64,000 nt of DNA from Phlebopus portentosus (lineage: Eukaryota > Basidiomycota > Agaricomycetes > Boletales > Boletinellaceae), in NCBI GenBank assembly GCA_037892935.1, contig JAYXKI010000009.1, positions 1,178,001-1,242,000 of the forward strand. Direction: 5' to 3'. Numbering within the stretch: the first letter of the stretch is position 1; each line of letters begins with the position of its first letter. The notes under the pieces were generated by a model. It was not told the DNA's origin, made no database searches, and was given only the letters and a program-made list of their open reading frames with translations. The translations under genes and the position numbers were made by a program. This document shows positions 46,671 to 59,248 of the stretch, in pieces.

Positions 46671-49600
46671 CTATAATAATTTACTCGAAGTTGAAGGTCG
46701 AACACGGCTGCGAATGAGTTTGTAGAGGTACAGTGGGAAAGCGCTGACGGCAACGATCGCGAGCACCTTCCATAAAAACTGAGGGGTCGTAACAAAAGCC
46801 AGATCTGTAAACACATTGCGTAAGGAGGATCGTCAGGCAATCTAGGCTCGAGTACAGAGAGAGAAGACTGACCGAAGTATTCTGGTAAGAAGACAATACT
46901 GACGGCGTATATCAAGAGACTGATGATCTCCGAAAGCACCATGTACACATGCCTAGACTCATCAGTCAGTTACGTGAAATGAAATACAATACCTGGCTAC
47001 CAGGAGGTCATCGGACAGAAAGGGACTGATAGACTTACCATGTCGTAATCTCGACAGCGACCATGATAAGCTCGTTGAGAATCAATGCGGTGAAGGAGAT
47101 TGACACGATGTTGAGAAATTCTGTCTCGAATAACGCCAGGGACATGATCATAATAGCACCGCCTGTTCTCAAGCGAATCAGAAAGACCGTGGATACGAAT
47201 ATGCGAACAGAAATAGGGAGGGGCACGAGTTGATGGAATGAATGCACTGACCTTGGTATACGCTGATCATTAACCACGTGAAGAACGTCTTGAACGAGAG
47301 GGACCGACCCTATCCGGCACAGAAAAGTGGTGTGAGACGCTGTTCCGAAAGGAAAGGAAATGTAAGAATAGCAAACAGACCTTCACAAGCTCCTTATACA
47401 ATTCGGGGTACAACAGCGCGACGTCCTCGTTTACGTCTCGGTCCAGAACGAGCGAGAACACGGGCGCCATAGTGTAGACCGTCGCGTAACCGACCATCAA
47501 CCAGCCTTGGTATAAAGCAATCGGGCGAAATAGAAGATTGCCGAGAAGACGCATTGCATGATGGAGATTGCCAGACCACGATGGATAACGAACTGAGCAA
47601 GCTTGGCAGATCGTTTGTATGAGTTACGTCCATGCCAGAGGAGTAGTTTTGTAAGATGGCTAAATTGAGTTATAGAGAAATCTGCGGCCAGTGATGCCTG
47701 CTTGCCCTCTTTTCCGACAATACCGACGCCTAGTTCCGTGAGTCGTCAATCTACTCCGTCACTCAAATGGAGACTCGAAAACCCTTACCGACGTCTGCAG
47801 CTTGGATCATGCTCACGTCATTTCCACCATCCCCGATGCAACAGACCCGCTTTTTCGTGTGCTTTCGTATTAACCTTGCAATGTCCGCCTTTTGAGTTGG
47901 TGAACAACGGCAAGCAACGACAGCGGAAAGGTTCGTTGCGATCTCAATGAACTCCATCTTGAATAGGTTCAAACATAGTTGCAAAGATTCTCCATCAATC
48001 ACTAGGCAGCAATCCGGTTTGGCTTGAAGGAAATCTAGTTGATGTTTAACTTCGTCCGAAGTTTTTACTGAATGAAAGCATAGATTGTAAGTTGTAATAA
48101 TGCAAAATTAGGGATGGGCTTACGTTTTGCGACCTGGTGAATGTACTGGTTCCGTGCAACGAGTTTTGTCGAGATAGCGATACAAGTGGCTGTCTCAATC
48201 TTGTCCCCAGTCAACATCCAGATCTTGATCCCTGCATTACGCAAAAGTTCGATGGTTTGTTTGACGTCGTCCTGTAGTTTGTCCTCCACCCCGGTCAGTC
48301 CAAGAAGTTCCAAGTCACGTTCCAGAATTTCTGCTGCAACTTCCGACATTGCCTCATTTCTGTTCTGCAATTGTATGCTGGCTGCATGGTAACGTTCTTT
48401 GAAATTAGCGTATGTCTCTTCGCTAAGTCGCTTCCTCCCAATCACGAGTGTCCGTAGACCCTCGCGAGCCAGGTTCGCGCACTCTTCTTCTAGCCAGTCA
48501 TTTCGTTGAACGATGCGAGCCATGACAACATCTGCGCCTTTCTGCAGGAATGTCACCTCTCCGGAAGTCACCTCACGCACAACTATACCCATGCGTTTCG
48601 ATTCAGAAGTGAATGGAAAGACATCGAGGATCTCAAATTCTAGATGAGATCCTTCTGGTGTTTGCAGAGTCATACGAGTGCGGTCCCGGAAAATGAGAGT
48701 GAGACCAACAGTGTCCGTCCATTTGACAATAGCCACTTCGTCTGGAGATGAAGCCTGATAAGTCACAGTGCCGTCGTCGTTCGTGACTGGGGTGACCTAG
48801 ATTACACAGATATCAGTAGCGACCCATAAATAAAGGAAAGAAACTGAACGTTGTGACAAAGCGCAAGACTGATGACAACATCCTTGACTCTTGACGACAT
48901 GTCACGACGTCCTCTTGTAGCAAACTGTATTCCTGTTGCAATCGAGCCTTGACGCAGAGCCGCTGCAATAGGATAGCTTCAGCTATGTGTAAGGTGCAAT
49001 GCAATGATGATTACCTTCCTCGGCACTCAGTCCAAATGCAAGTGCAAGCTGATGAGCGACCTCATCCATAGAATCAGCACCGTACGACATGGTGCCCATG
49101 TGTAGCTTTTTAAGCTCCATCTCTAGTCAAACTTTAGTAAGATAATGCTTTCTGTATACCGAAGAAACTTTTGCCGAACCATTCTGAGTCAGCGTGCCGG
49201 TCTTGTCACTTAAAAGGTACCCTATCCTTCCCAGTTCCTCAGGAAGTGTGCTAGTTCTGACAATCGTATCCGAAATTTCGTTGTCGGTCATAATGAGATG
49301 GGAATAGACAGTCTTGCCCATGTCGAGATTAACTCGGAGACTGTCATTAAAATCAGTATTGCGCAGCGTTACCAGCAGTTCGGAGCGAACTCACCTGATA
49401 GGAATGATCGAAGAGAATAAAATCAGAAATCTGAAGACGTAGATGTACCATTGCCCTCGAAAACCGTTGAGAGCAACCATGGCGAATGAGAGAGCGAATG
49501 TCACTGCGCAAAGAATCTTTGCTAGTCTATTTATCTCGACCTCTAGCAGACCGGTCTTCGTCTCGGGATGACTAGTATTCATAACAGCACGGGTCTCGGC

Positions 49601-51008
49601 ACCAGTATAGATAACAAAACCGACGGCGGAACCCGCAGCAAGGACAGTATTGGACCAAAGAACGTTCTCAACGGTGAGAGGCTCAACTTTAGGCACAGGG
49701 CCAAGTGGTACACCTTCATTTGAGAATTGCTCTTCAGGAGGATTGTCTATAGAGAAGGTACCAATGAAAGTATGGATATCCTTAATGGGGCTATCAGCTA
49801 TGCGCGCGACATTAATCAGTCTTTCCTCTGTCTGCAGGAATAGGTCTTACCGTAGATCTCTGCACCCAAATTCAACAATTCCTTGTCCGACCGTAACTTT
49901 TGACAGGTGGGAACCGCAACTCGTAATTTCCAGTCCGTCTCACCGTCGAGTTGATCAGTACGAATAAAACAGGTGCCACTTGCATCGGACGTGCGTAGCA
50001 ACACCATGTCCGCAGGCACACGCTGGTTCTTCTCAAGAAAGACGAAATCCCCTACACGAATCTTTGAACTCGGAATTGCCCGAGTATGAGGACCGGTCGA
50101 AACATGCAAGGGAGCGTCTGGACGGATAGTATCATCGTCGTTATCGAGTACTTCTTGGTCGGTGGACGAGGGTTCGAGGATGAGATATCTAGCGGAATTG
50201 GCTTCCTTGTCGCGTTGATATCGCTGGTAATCGTCGTATGCCTCTTTTCCCATCGTAACGGTCAAAACAAATGCCAGAGGCGCAATGTATGTCGTGAGAA
50301 AGCCTAGACAACAAGTCAATATTGGTATGCTACATTCCGGTTATACACATACCAATTCTAAGTTGCGGCACGAATTGAGAGAGCGCGACAAGGAGAAAAT
50401 ACAAGTTGAAGAAGAATTTGAACTGTTCGTAAAGGACGATAGGTAGAAACGTGATGATATTATATTTCTGGTTGCGGACAATGTTTGCGGGGAACTTGTT
50501 CTGGAATTTCTCTGAGATATGCAAGTAAGAACAAGTGCTTCAAATGTTCACTCCAGAAAAGCCCTACCTGGAGGTCGGAATGGTATGGTTCGCGACTTAT
50601 CCTTGATGCCTCCGCTTGCTCTCGAACTTTGGCTCGGCTGAGAACAACAGTTAATCCCAACTTCATCACGAAACTAAGAACACTTACCGAACGTGCTTTT
50701 CGCGATGCTCCTGAGCTAAGAAATCCATCGCCCCGTCCTTGATGAGGTTCCTCCCGTTCATGGCTTCCAAGTAGAGTTTCCTCTTCATCTCGACCGTCTT
50801 CATAGTTGTATGAGGAAGAACGCGTCAGTCTCTTGCCCTTGTACGTTGCCGCAGCTATTCGAACGGCCGAAGGCATTCTGCTATTCGTCCTTCCTGAGCC
50901 GTTAGCTGTTCGTTCACCTTCTTCGTTTGCCTCCTCGCTTTGAAGTTGAGTATATCCTGCTCTTGACTGCTTATTCCTCCCGATAGGCTTGAGGGGAATA
51001 TCTGGCAT
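46671..51008 (-). CDS. NEO1: P4-type phospholipid flippase, NEO1/ATP9 class
   Basis: P4-ATPases move aminophospholipids to the cytosolic leaflet; NEO1 works in Golgi and endosomes without a Cdc50 subunit. The start at 51008 gives a long disordered N terminus ([18 protein letters not shown]). Then come [93 protein letters not shown], the phosphorylation motif DKTGTLTQN (49181-49207), the actuator and nucleotide motifs [11 protein letters not shown] and [38 protein letters not shown] (about 47.8 kb) and six C-terminal helices. It ends STSSKLL with TAG at 46671-46673. Catalytic residues are all present. Introns are short and numerous; their exact borders were not all placed. Confidence 0.93.
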
Positions 51009-53500
51009 AGAATAGGCGCGTTGTGTGTCGCGAGGCTAGGTTAGTATTAATGCGTTGACTGAAAGTAGACTGGGTATAGAGTCGTCAGGACAGATTGTAC
51101 CAGCTCGAGCTTTGTGTTCGCATCAACGTCGCTGCAATTACCTCCACCTTCGCTTTCGTTATGGATGTTGGATTATGGATGTTGTCGTCGTCGAGCGCGA
51201 TGGACACGTAACCTCCAAATATGGCGCATATCTCCCATGAGCTAGTCACGTATTTGTCACGATCTTGTCGACGTCACATTGTGTCACATTCAACTTCAAC
51301 TTGCGAGGCGCAGTTTGTGTCTCCTAATGCTAATAGTAATCTACAGAAGTCATCGTGTCGGTGGTTTATAGGATCGGGTGTCTCCGCTACAAGGAACAGC
51401 TTCAATTGCTGTACTGAATAATCTCAAGCCTTCATTGAAGCAATGCATCGACTATGGAACGTTTCTGCCTCGACCAGAAGGAGATGATGGCGTCAGGTAC
51501 TTCCGTTTGGATAGTACCTCTCGTTATCATCAATTACTCTTATGTCCACCAAAGGTTACTCCTGTTTCCGCCTTCAATTGTTTTCAGGTGAGTTATGACA
51601 ATACTGTCGTTTATCCGAAATGATTATAATCACAGACGCCTATACACTACAGGCCTAAGAATCGCGAAGTGTTCGACTTGGTGCATGACCTCCTTACTGA
51701 AAGCACGCTTCACTCGAAACGAGCAGACGAAGATCACGATAGGCGCTCAAATATATTTCTCGCCAAATGCCCGTTTCTCATTTGAACTCTTAGACCGAAC
51801 CATGTCGATCATACGGAGGCATCACTCGAGTTCGCGTAGATCGGAGACTGTAAAACGGTCCTTCCTGTTCGTTCTCCGCATTCCGACAGGTTTATGTGCT
51901 GATGTTACGTCTTATCGCAATGTCGCCCCTATCGCTTCCTTCCTTTCTAGTACTTGCTTGCTGGATTTCTGGCCGATACGCCCAACCTGGAAAGTATATA
52001 CGGAAGTCTCTCGGTCCTCTCTTCTTTAATCCTTCGGATCATGGACATGTTTCACTTCTTTCTTTCTTGTCTCTGAGCAACTGGAGGATTACGCACCGCA
52101 CATATCCCTGAAAGGAAATAGAATGGTCTTCAAGTTCAAGCCATCGAAACAAGCTATTACGTACGTATTGATATTCTTTTCCATAGATTGCTCCCGCTTT
52201 TCGGATTCATTTACTGACGGGTTCTGCGGTTTTTATTGTCCAGAATGTTGGCGAAATGTTCAGGCTAGCGTTATCTTTTCAAATTCTGAAGCAAATCAAC
52301 TTTATGTGTATCGCTGTCACATTGGGTGAAACGCTATCCGCAGATACCACTGATCTCGGGACCGCAGTCCTCGTTTCAAATGACCGGCGGCAAGCGTTCT
52401 GAGGTACCCAATCTGTATCAAAGCTTATGCGTCTGACTCGCCTTATCTTACTTGTCACTGGTACCCCAACACACTTCTTGGAGCCATCTGCCTTCAGGTG
52501 CGCACGTTTACTTGGTATCTAACTCCAACTTGTTAGAGCGGAATGCAAGAAACGTCTAAGACGGCGCTTTAGTCTTGATGCGCAAGTGACGGAACAGAAC
52601 GCATGGCTAGACTTAGAAATGCTCCATCCAAAATGCCTTGCTGTTGTTGCATGTGCTTTTAATGATCATCTTTAGTGTAATCGTATCGTCTTCATATCAT
52701 TCAAGACTTTACGCGATTCCTGACGGGGCCCAGGGTGAGTGCGGTCGTGTTTTTGTGGCTGTCTGTAGTATACTCACGATAATTTTATTTCTCTGGTCCG
52801 AAGTAAACACTTGTCCATTCGATCGCTCCGACTTGTCCCTACACTATCAACTTTCTGATTCGCTTGTTTTTCCTCAATGTTGCATCGCAACCCGACGGCT
52901 TCCGTGAGCCTCACGGCATGTGTTATTCGTGAATCTCCTCGATGCCCAACGGACCGATTTTCGGACACTCACAAGGATAGAACAGCATTCTTTACATCCT
53001 TGGACAATCCCGAACCTCAAACACCCTTCGATTGAAACTGTGCGTCGAGTTTACGTTATGGAGTTTCTCCAATATCATGCTTCGTTGGCCTCATCCACCT
53101 TCGCCGATTGCGCTAGAGCTGTTTCGTGCAGTTATAGCTCGATAAGAGTTGGGTCTTTGAGCACTTGACTTGCCTTGAATGCTTCCTTTCCGAAGAGAGA
53201 ACTGCCCAGACTTCGAGCTTATCACTTGGAAGTGGCTTACAGTAACATCGAAGCTGTAATGTGCGGGGAAGGTACGTGATTCCGTTTGGGCTCACCACGA
53301 GTCAGAATCAATACCGATACAAGCCGCCTTCGACACAGATTTCCTTCACAAAAGTTTCATAGATTATCCACTCCACTATCTTGTTCCGCAGTGAATGTCA
53401 TTGGCGACGTCTTTCGGAACAAACGCCCGAATGTCGACAACAATCAGGTGACTCTATACCTCTGAGTGATATGTCCGACAAAGGCCGTCGGTAACTAAAA
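51009..53500. other. Unassigned region with short open stretches
   Basis: Several plus-strand open stretches (51378-51623, 51595-52029, 52638-52907, 52920-53168) read like protein fragments, but they have no recognisable domain and no consistent exon chain. The part next to 51008 must hold the flippase promoter. It may contain a decayed gene; I cannot name it. Confidence 0.3.
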
Positions 53501-55627
53501 CCCATTTTCAGGTTTCCCAGTCATTTAGGGAACAGGACGAGCGTATATCTCCACAAAAGGAAACCCCAGGTTTAATTGTTTGTTCGTTTTGCCTTTTTTT
53601 GCCTTCCTCAACTTCTGGTCCTTTTCGTCTTACATAGGCAATATCAGAATTCTAGGAGTGCCTGTATCAACGAACGGAGAAGGGAAGGTTGGTAAAAAGG
53701 ATTTCAAGAGAACGATCAACCATCATCGCACATAAGCAAAATATCTTCGACTTCTCAACGGGAAGCATAGGCGGGATATAATTCTAACCAAGGTTGCAAT
53801 GGGTGTAAAGCATCAAACCGCGGCAACGGCTTGTCGTTTAGAGGCAAGCGGAGCTATATACAGCCTCGAAAACTGACCATACGGGTTGTCCGCGGTTCCA
53901 ATGTGCTTTCATCTCGGGGAGAATATGTAAATTTGACTCAACCGGAACCCGGGATTAATGACATTCGCTCTTGTCAAATTAGGACAGGGTCAAGATGACC
54001 TTGGGTAATAAGTAATAAGTGAAGGCTGTGGAGCCACTTCAGTACGTATTGTTCTGTACAAGTATGTACTTAATGAACGTTCTCGCTTGATTCTCCCGCG
54101 TTCTTGGAAGATTCGTATGTAATAGTAATAGCGACAGTAATAAAAAGGAGGGAGAAAGAGATATGTGAAAAAGCCAGGCGAAATGAACACGAAATGAAAG
54201 AAAGGAATGACAAGGGATGGGAATTTAGTGTTTCGTGAGCGAGTAAATGAAATATTCTCTCTCTCATACTTTCTTATCCCTCTCCATTTTCATTATTCTC
54301 TCCCACTTCGCTCATTTTGCCTTTCTTGGTCCCCTTCTTTTCCCCCCTCGAAGTATTGGGTTCAGATTCTGCTGAGAAGCACTGCATTCAAGCATATCAT
54401 GTACCCATGGCTATAGTACCTGGTGACCCAAACATCAAGAAACCCTTTGATACGAAGAGGAATTGAGTGATAGAGCTCGACAGTGAGAAAGCAAGTGGAG
54501 CCGGTCCGTACATCAAAAGACAAAGGCTTCAAACGAGGGTCGAGACGATAATACGATACGATAACTTATCTTTGCTTCAACACAAGAGTATGCTGGACAC
54601 AGTTATAACAAGTGAACTGCTGACCAGATATCTGCGCCACTCTCTAGCGCTCACTCTGACCAAGCTGGGATAGAATTTGATAATGTTCCAATTACATTAT
54701 TACAAGAGGTCAAGGTTCGTTCTGGAAGTTATCGTGTGTGTATCTCTGTCCTTCGTCTATTCTTTTTGCTGGTCATTTGGTCCGTGTGGTCTAGCCCTCG
54801 GGTGATAAGCGCCGTACTCCATAGTACTGGAGTATTTGAAAGCATTAATATTGTTGGAGATGGTTCTGGTGATAGTCGCGAATAGAGAAGAGCTGGAGTC
54901 TAAGCTTTTCGGTCTGTATCGGCTAACATGAAGATGAAGGAATCAAGCTGACAAGTTACTCTTAAACCAGAGGAGCAAAGTGAAACTGAGAGACAGGAAC
55001 ATGCTTTCATATGTGAGCAGAGATCCGCTCGACCTGAATCAAATTAAAAGGTATCACAATCCAAGCTTTACGTGACTTCGAAAGAGAGAGAAAGAGAGAA
55101 TCGAGACGAAGGTTCGAGTGAACGATTGGCAATGGCTGGACTAGATTGGGCTTTGTGGGTGCGGTCGTCTTACGGCTGCACTCGAGCACGAGCGTCGTTC
55201 TTCATCTTCCTTCTTGTCAGTCAATTAATCGCAATTGAGGGTCTTACCAGTACATACCGTAACTCGACGAGGAGCAAAATCAAAATGATTCCGCGAGCTC
55301 GCCGGAAACACCGATTCAATCGTGTCCGCCAAACGACCGTTTAGAGTCAAGTAAGTAAAGAATACCTTTTCACGCCTCGCTCCCGCCCTCCCCCTCGCCT
55401 TCGCCATGCCGTCAAACGTATGTAGCGCGGGAAGGGCTTAGGGACCCAGTTCCTTTCTCATCCCAGACTCAGACTAAGCAGGAATCGGAAAGTCGGAACC
55501 AGGTGAACCTAAATCGAGTGAGTCCTTGACCCTCGGCGTGCAAGGCGTTGAATGAATGAATGTATGTCTTGTACGTATGCGTTCAGAAGAATTGAAGAAG
55601 CTTCAATTTAGGGGGGAAGCTCCGGCA

Positions 55628-55820
55628 GATTTCTTCCTTCTTCCTTCTCCCTTCTTTCTTCTGCGCTAGTCTTTCCTCGGGTTGTATACAAGAGGGCATG
55701 TAGACACGTTTTGAGCTCAAGGCTGGACGGGAGAACAGTTAAGAGGGAAAAAGGGAAAGGGAGAAGAAGGAAGAAGGGACAAAAAAGGAGAAGGGAGAAG
55801 AAAGGAGGGAACGGGACCAA
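55628..55820 (+). repeat. Pyrimidine tract and purine tract pair
   Basis: A C/T-only-like tract at about 55628-55662 is followed by an A/G-rich tract at about 55737-55817. The second is an imperfect reverse complement of the first (both contain GGGAGAAG-type words on one strand or the other). Confidence 0.5.
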
Positions 55821-56919
55821 CGGGTAATCACGAGGAAAGTCGAGAGGACTCGTGTGGGGGATAAATATATACTTACATGGAAGGAGCATCCGGGACGACT
55901 GGCAAAGAAGGAAGGACTAGTGAGGTGGGCCGAGAGGATTCCGATACGCGCGGTATCTTGGGATTCTGGACCTGGGATTCTTGCTGGGCGGGAAGTAGAA
56001 GGAGTGCGGACTCTGGGATGGGGATGGAGGAGTAGGAGTCACAGAGCAAGGGATGGGATGGGAGAACCCGTGTAGCTTGTCATGCACGACTGCAAGGCTT
56101 CTTGAATTCGACGAATTGAATTGAGCATTATTATTAGGTCCATTGGACGGGCAAGGCATACCGGTGCGGAGCAAGTACTGTGCGTGACGAGTGAGTAGTA
56201 CATACATAGAAGTTGCGGACCAGCTTAACTTCGATTCTGTGTACTGTACTGAGTATAGTACTGTAGAACTCGGTTTCACTGCCTGGACTCGTACAATTCG
56301 TGCGATTCGAGTTCGCGTTTAATGTGCCTTTATGCCGTTCAGTCTGAGCCTGTAGTCGGTCATATGCATCTCTTGGATGCTGAAATTCTTGGAGTCTGAG
56401 TACAGGAAAAGTGCTACTCATAGCAACATGGATGCCATTCCCGTAGTGCGTGCTCGAGTTGATACCAACACCATCCGTTCATCAGACATCAGATATCACC
56501 CATCAGACTTCGTCTCAAAGAAAGACACGGAACATATAAGAGCATATAAGAAATAAAAAAGACAAAGAGACAGTTTTGCGTAAATGCGAAAAAGGCGGAT
56601 GAAAGGCGTTGAGTACTTATCAGCTCCGAGCTCCGCCATTGGGCCTCCAGACGTAATACTTACCACACGCCGGAAATCACCACCCGCGTCGGAATCATTC
56701 ACCTCTGGCGGCACCTGAACTTGAAAGCACCTAGAATACTCCGAGACTCGGACTACTGAGCGATTTTTTTCCCCTTCCTTCGCTTGAAGTTCGAAGTCTT
56801 TCTTTCTTTCCCTTCGTTCATTTCAGAAGAAAGGAAATTCGGGATCCAGGGAAGGAACGGACTCGGAGCTTGTATTTTATATGTATAAACAAGGAAAATA
56901 TTACAATAATGATTCCGTA

Positions 56920-56972
56920 CGTTTCGTTTCGTTTTCATCTTCATCTTCATCTTCATCTTCGTTTTCGTTTTT
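56920..56972 (+). repeat. TTCATC / GTTTC microsatellite
   Basis: Several copies of TTCATC (from 56934) flanked on both sides by GTTTC and GTTTTC units. Confidence 0.8.
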
Positions 56973-57193
56973 CTGTCTCACAGTTCTCATGTTCTTGTTT
57001 GATTCTTCGGTCAGGTTTGCCGGGTAGCTAGGATAATCAAAGAAAACTTTATTCTTTTTCGTAACCAGTCCCTTACTCAGACTCAAACTCAAATACGGTA
57101 AGCGACGAGTGATGCTCGGCGCTGACGTAGACTAGCTAGACGCCCACTCGGACTTTACTCGCAAGGAAGAAAAAGGTCATTAGAAGAACTCGC

Positions 57194-57247
57194 CTTGAAT
57201 CTTGCATCTCGCATCTTACATCTTGAATCTTGAGTTTTGAATCTTGA
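57194..57247 (+). repeat. Degenerate CTTGAAT / CATCT repeat
   Basis: A run of words such as CTTGAATCTTG, CATCTCG and CATCTTA forms an imperfect array of about 54 bp. Confidence 0.6.
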
Positions 57248-57649
57248 AAACCCGTTCTGCTGCTGGCGTTAGCGTACGGTACTTATGCGGTTAGTTCTAA
57301 TAGCGCCAACACTGGCTGTGCCGTTGTGTTGTCATCGTTGTGTTTTTGGGATTGATGGGCGTGTACTGTACGTATTTACGAATACTATGTTATAGAATCG
57401 GCTTGTGCTGTCGGAAAAAAGTGAATGCCATGTGCGAATCAAGGTGGGTGTATTTCATTATTCGTATGTAGCGGCTGGGCTAGCTGGGTTGAATCCGAGG
57501 GCCGAGGAGGACAAGGAGTGTAAATTGATACTTGACTTGACTTGGTATAGTGAAATATACATATTTAGAGCAAAAAGGATACGCAAGTGATTTTAGAATC
57601 TTGCCTACCTCGGAATCGGCGAGACGGTGCCAAACAAGATTAAAATTAC

Positions 57650-57866
57650 TTATCATGAAACGAACCTCTGTAGGTATTCGAAGTGGTGGCGCCACTGTAG
57701 GTCACGCTGTACAGTATAATCGAATGAAGGAACGGGAGGAGTGCTGCACGTGTGATAAGTACGACATAGATAGATAGCTGCTATGTAGAAGTATCGGGCA
57801 GTCTCGCACGGGATAGCCACGGACACAAAGGTGGGACGAAAGTCCAGGATTTCGGGATAAAGATAA
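57650..57866. promoter_or_regulatory. Cluster of WGATAA sites upstream of the GATA gene
   Basis: TTATCA at 57650-57655, TGATAA at 57753-57758 and AGATAA at 57861-57866 are full WGATAA cores within 220 bp. Further copies are at 56617-56622 and 54803-54808. GATA fingers bind this core, so autoregulation is possible. Confidence 0.35.
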
Positions 57867-59054
57867 GGAGACAAGGGCGCCAGGGAGGACGCAAAGCAAA
57901 GGAAGGGCGAAGGCGAGGGCGAACGAGAACGAGAGCGAGGGAGATACCTTAGGACACGCGCTATCCCGTCAGAGCCCAGGAGGACGGCGAAGCGAGGTTA
58001 AGTTCGCAAGGTCGTCAATCGCGAGGAGGAAGAAGCTTAAGTTAAGAGAAAAGGATCATATGCCGCATGCCGCATACCGCATGATATGCATGGATGATGG
58101 AACTCGGGGCTGAGTGAAGTACTTCTTACTTAGTTTAGTAAGTTACGGTTGGAAGCATCATCAGCGAGAAGGGGAAGGGAATCCGAGTTGTTGCTCCCGG
58201 TGCCCGTGATGCGGCGATGCGTTCATTTCGCTGTTTTGCGAGATATGTGTACGTACTACATGGCATGCGTACATGTATTGATAGTGATAGGACTCGCCGG
58301 GTTGCCCTTGGGCGCTTCTTTCTTTCTCTGAGATTCTTTTTGTGTCGCCAGATTGATGGGACGCTGGGCATGTCGGGGTGTCGGAGATGGATAAGTACGT
58401 ACTGGTAGCTTAGGTAGCAGTAGCAGGAATTGGGTGGAGCCGTGACGGGTGGATGCGGGGTAAGTACAGTAAAGTATGGCGACATGGCCGCGGCGTGTGC
58501 AGGTGCATCCGTGCATCCGTCTGCGGTGCGATTTGCGGTGCCAACGTGATCCATGGGATAGCTGCTCTATTCTATTCAATACAATGCAAGCAATCGCACA
58601 GACCGGGCAGACGTCGGCGAATTCTGAATCCAGGAGAGGCGCGTTGGCCCTTGTTCGCAAGTGCGGGCAGGCGAATGCCCTAATTTCGCGTCGTACGCAA
58701 GGAGAGGGACAGGTCATCATCCTACGGCTTCAAGTTCTCGTTCTCTGTTCTGTTCTCCTTCAGAACAGAAATATTCGTTATTTACAAATCGAAGACGTTT
58801 AATATCTGGCCGGCGAACAAAGAGGGGGCTGATGCGAGTTGGACATGTGCATTAATATTGGAGTTTTGGGTATACGTATCTTAGCGCCGTGAAGGCTTCG
58901 TATACGTGTAAGGGCAGACGGCTTGGGCTTTCGTGGTGCTTGCTCCAAGCCAATAAACAATAAATGGATGTCAGGATGTGCGAAAGACGAAATGTTCGGA
59001 TAAGGGGAGGAGAAAGAGGCAGGATATGGTTAGAACGGGAGGATGAATACTTTA

Positions 59055-59079
59055 TTATAATATAATATAATATAATATT
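59055..59079 (+). repeat. TATAA pentanucleotide repeat
   Basis: About five copies of ATATA/TATAA in a row, ending 170 bp before the GATA gene ATG. Could serve as a TATA-like or nucleosome-poor element. Confidence 0.75.
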
Positions 59080-59248
59080 TAATGCAACGTGGGCGGGAAG
59101 GCGAAACCGGTTATTAGGTCCTTATTTATTTACTTGCCATTCCTTGCCTTTCCATACCCGCCCCTTACCACAGCTCAGCCTCTGTATCTCCTCCGCCTCG
59201 TCGAGCTTCGTTCGTCGACGAGCTCACGACCTCGACGCGACCACCAAT

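Larger units (their letters stand above)
53501..59248. other. Gene-poor region upstream of the GATA gene
   Basis: About 5.7 kb without a supportable gene. It holds simple repeats (56920-56972, 57194-57247, 59055-59079), a pyrimidine tract followed by a purine tract (55628-55820), several WGATAA sites and many G/A-rich segments. Open frames here are short and have no domains. It may be a large regulatory region or 5' leader of the GATA gene. Confidence 0.45.

Noticed and set aside
51378..53168. A spliced gene on the plus strand
   Set aside because: Fragments are open but stops interrupt every chain I tried, and no family could be recognised.
55100..55140. GGTTCGAGTG near 55110 as a tRNA B box
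   Set aside because: No matching A box or foldable cloverleaf around it. No other tRNA candidate was found on either strand.
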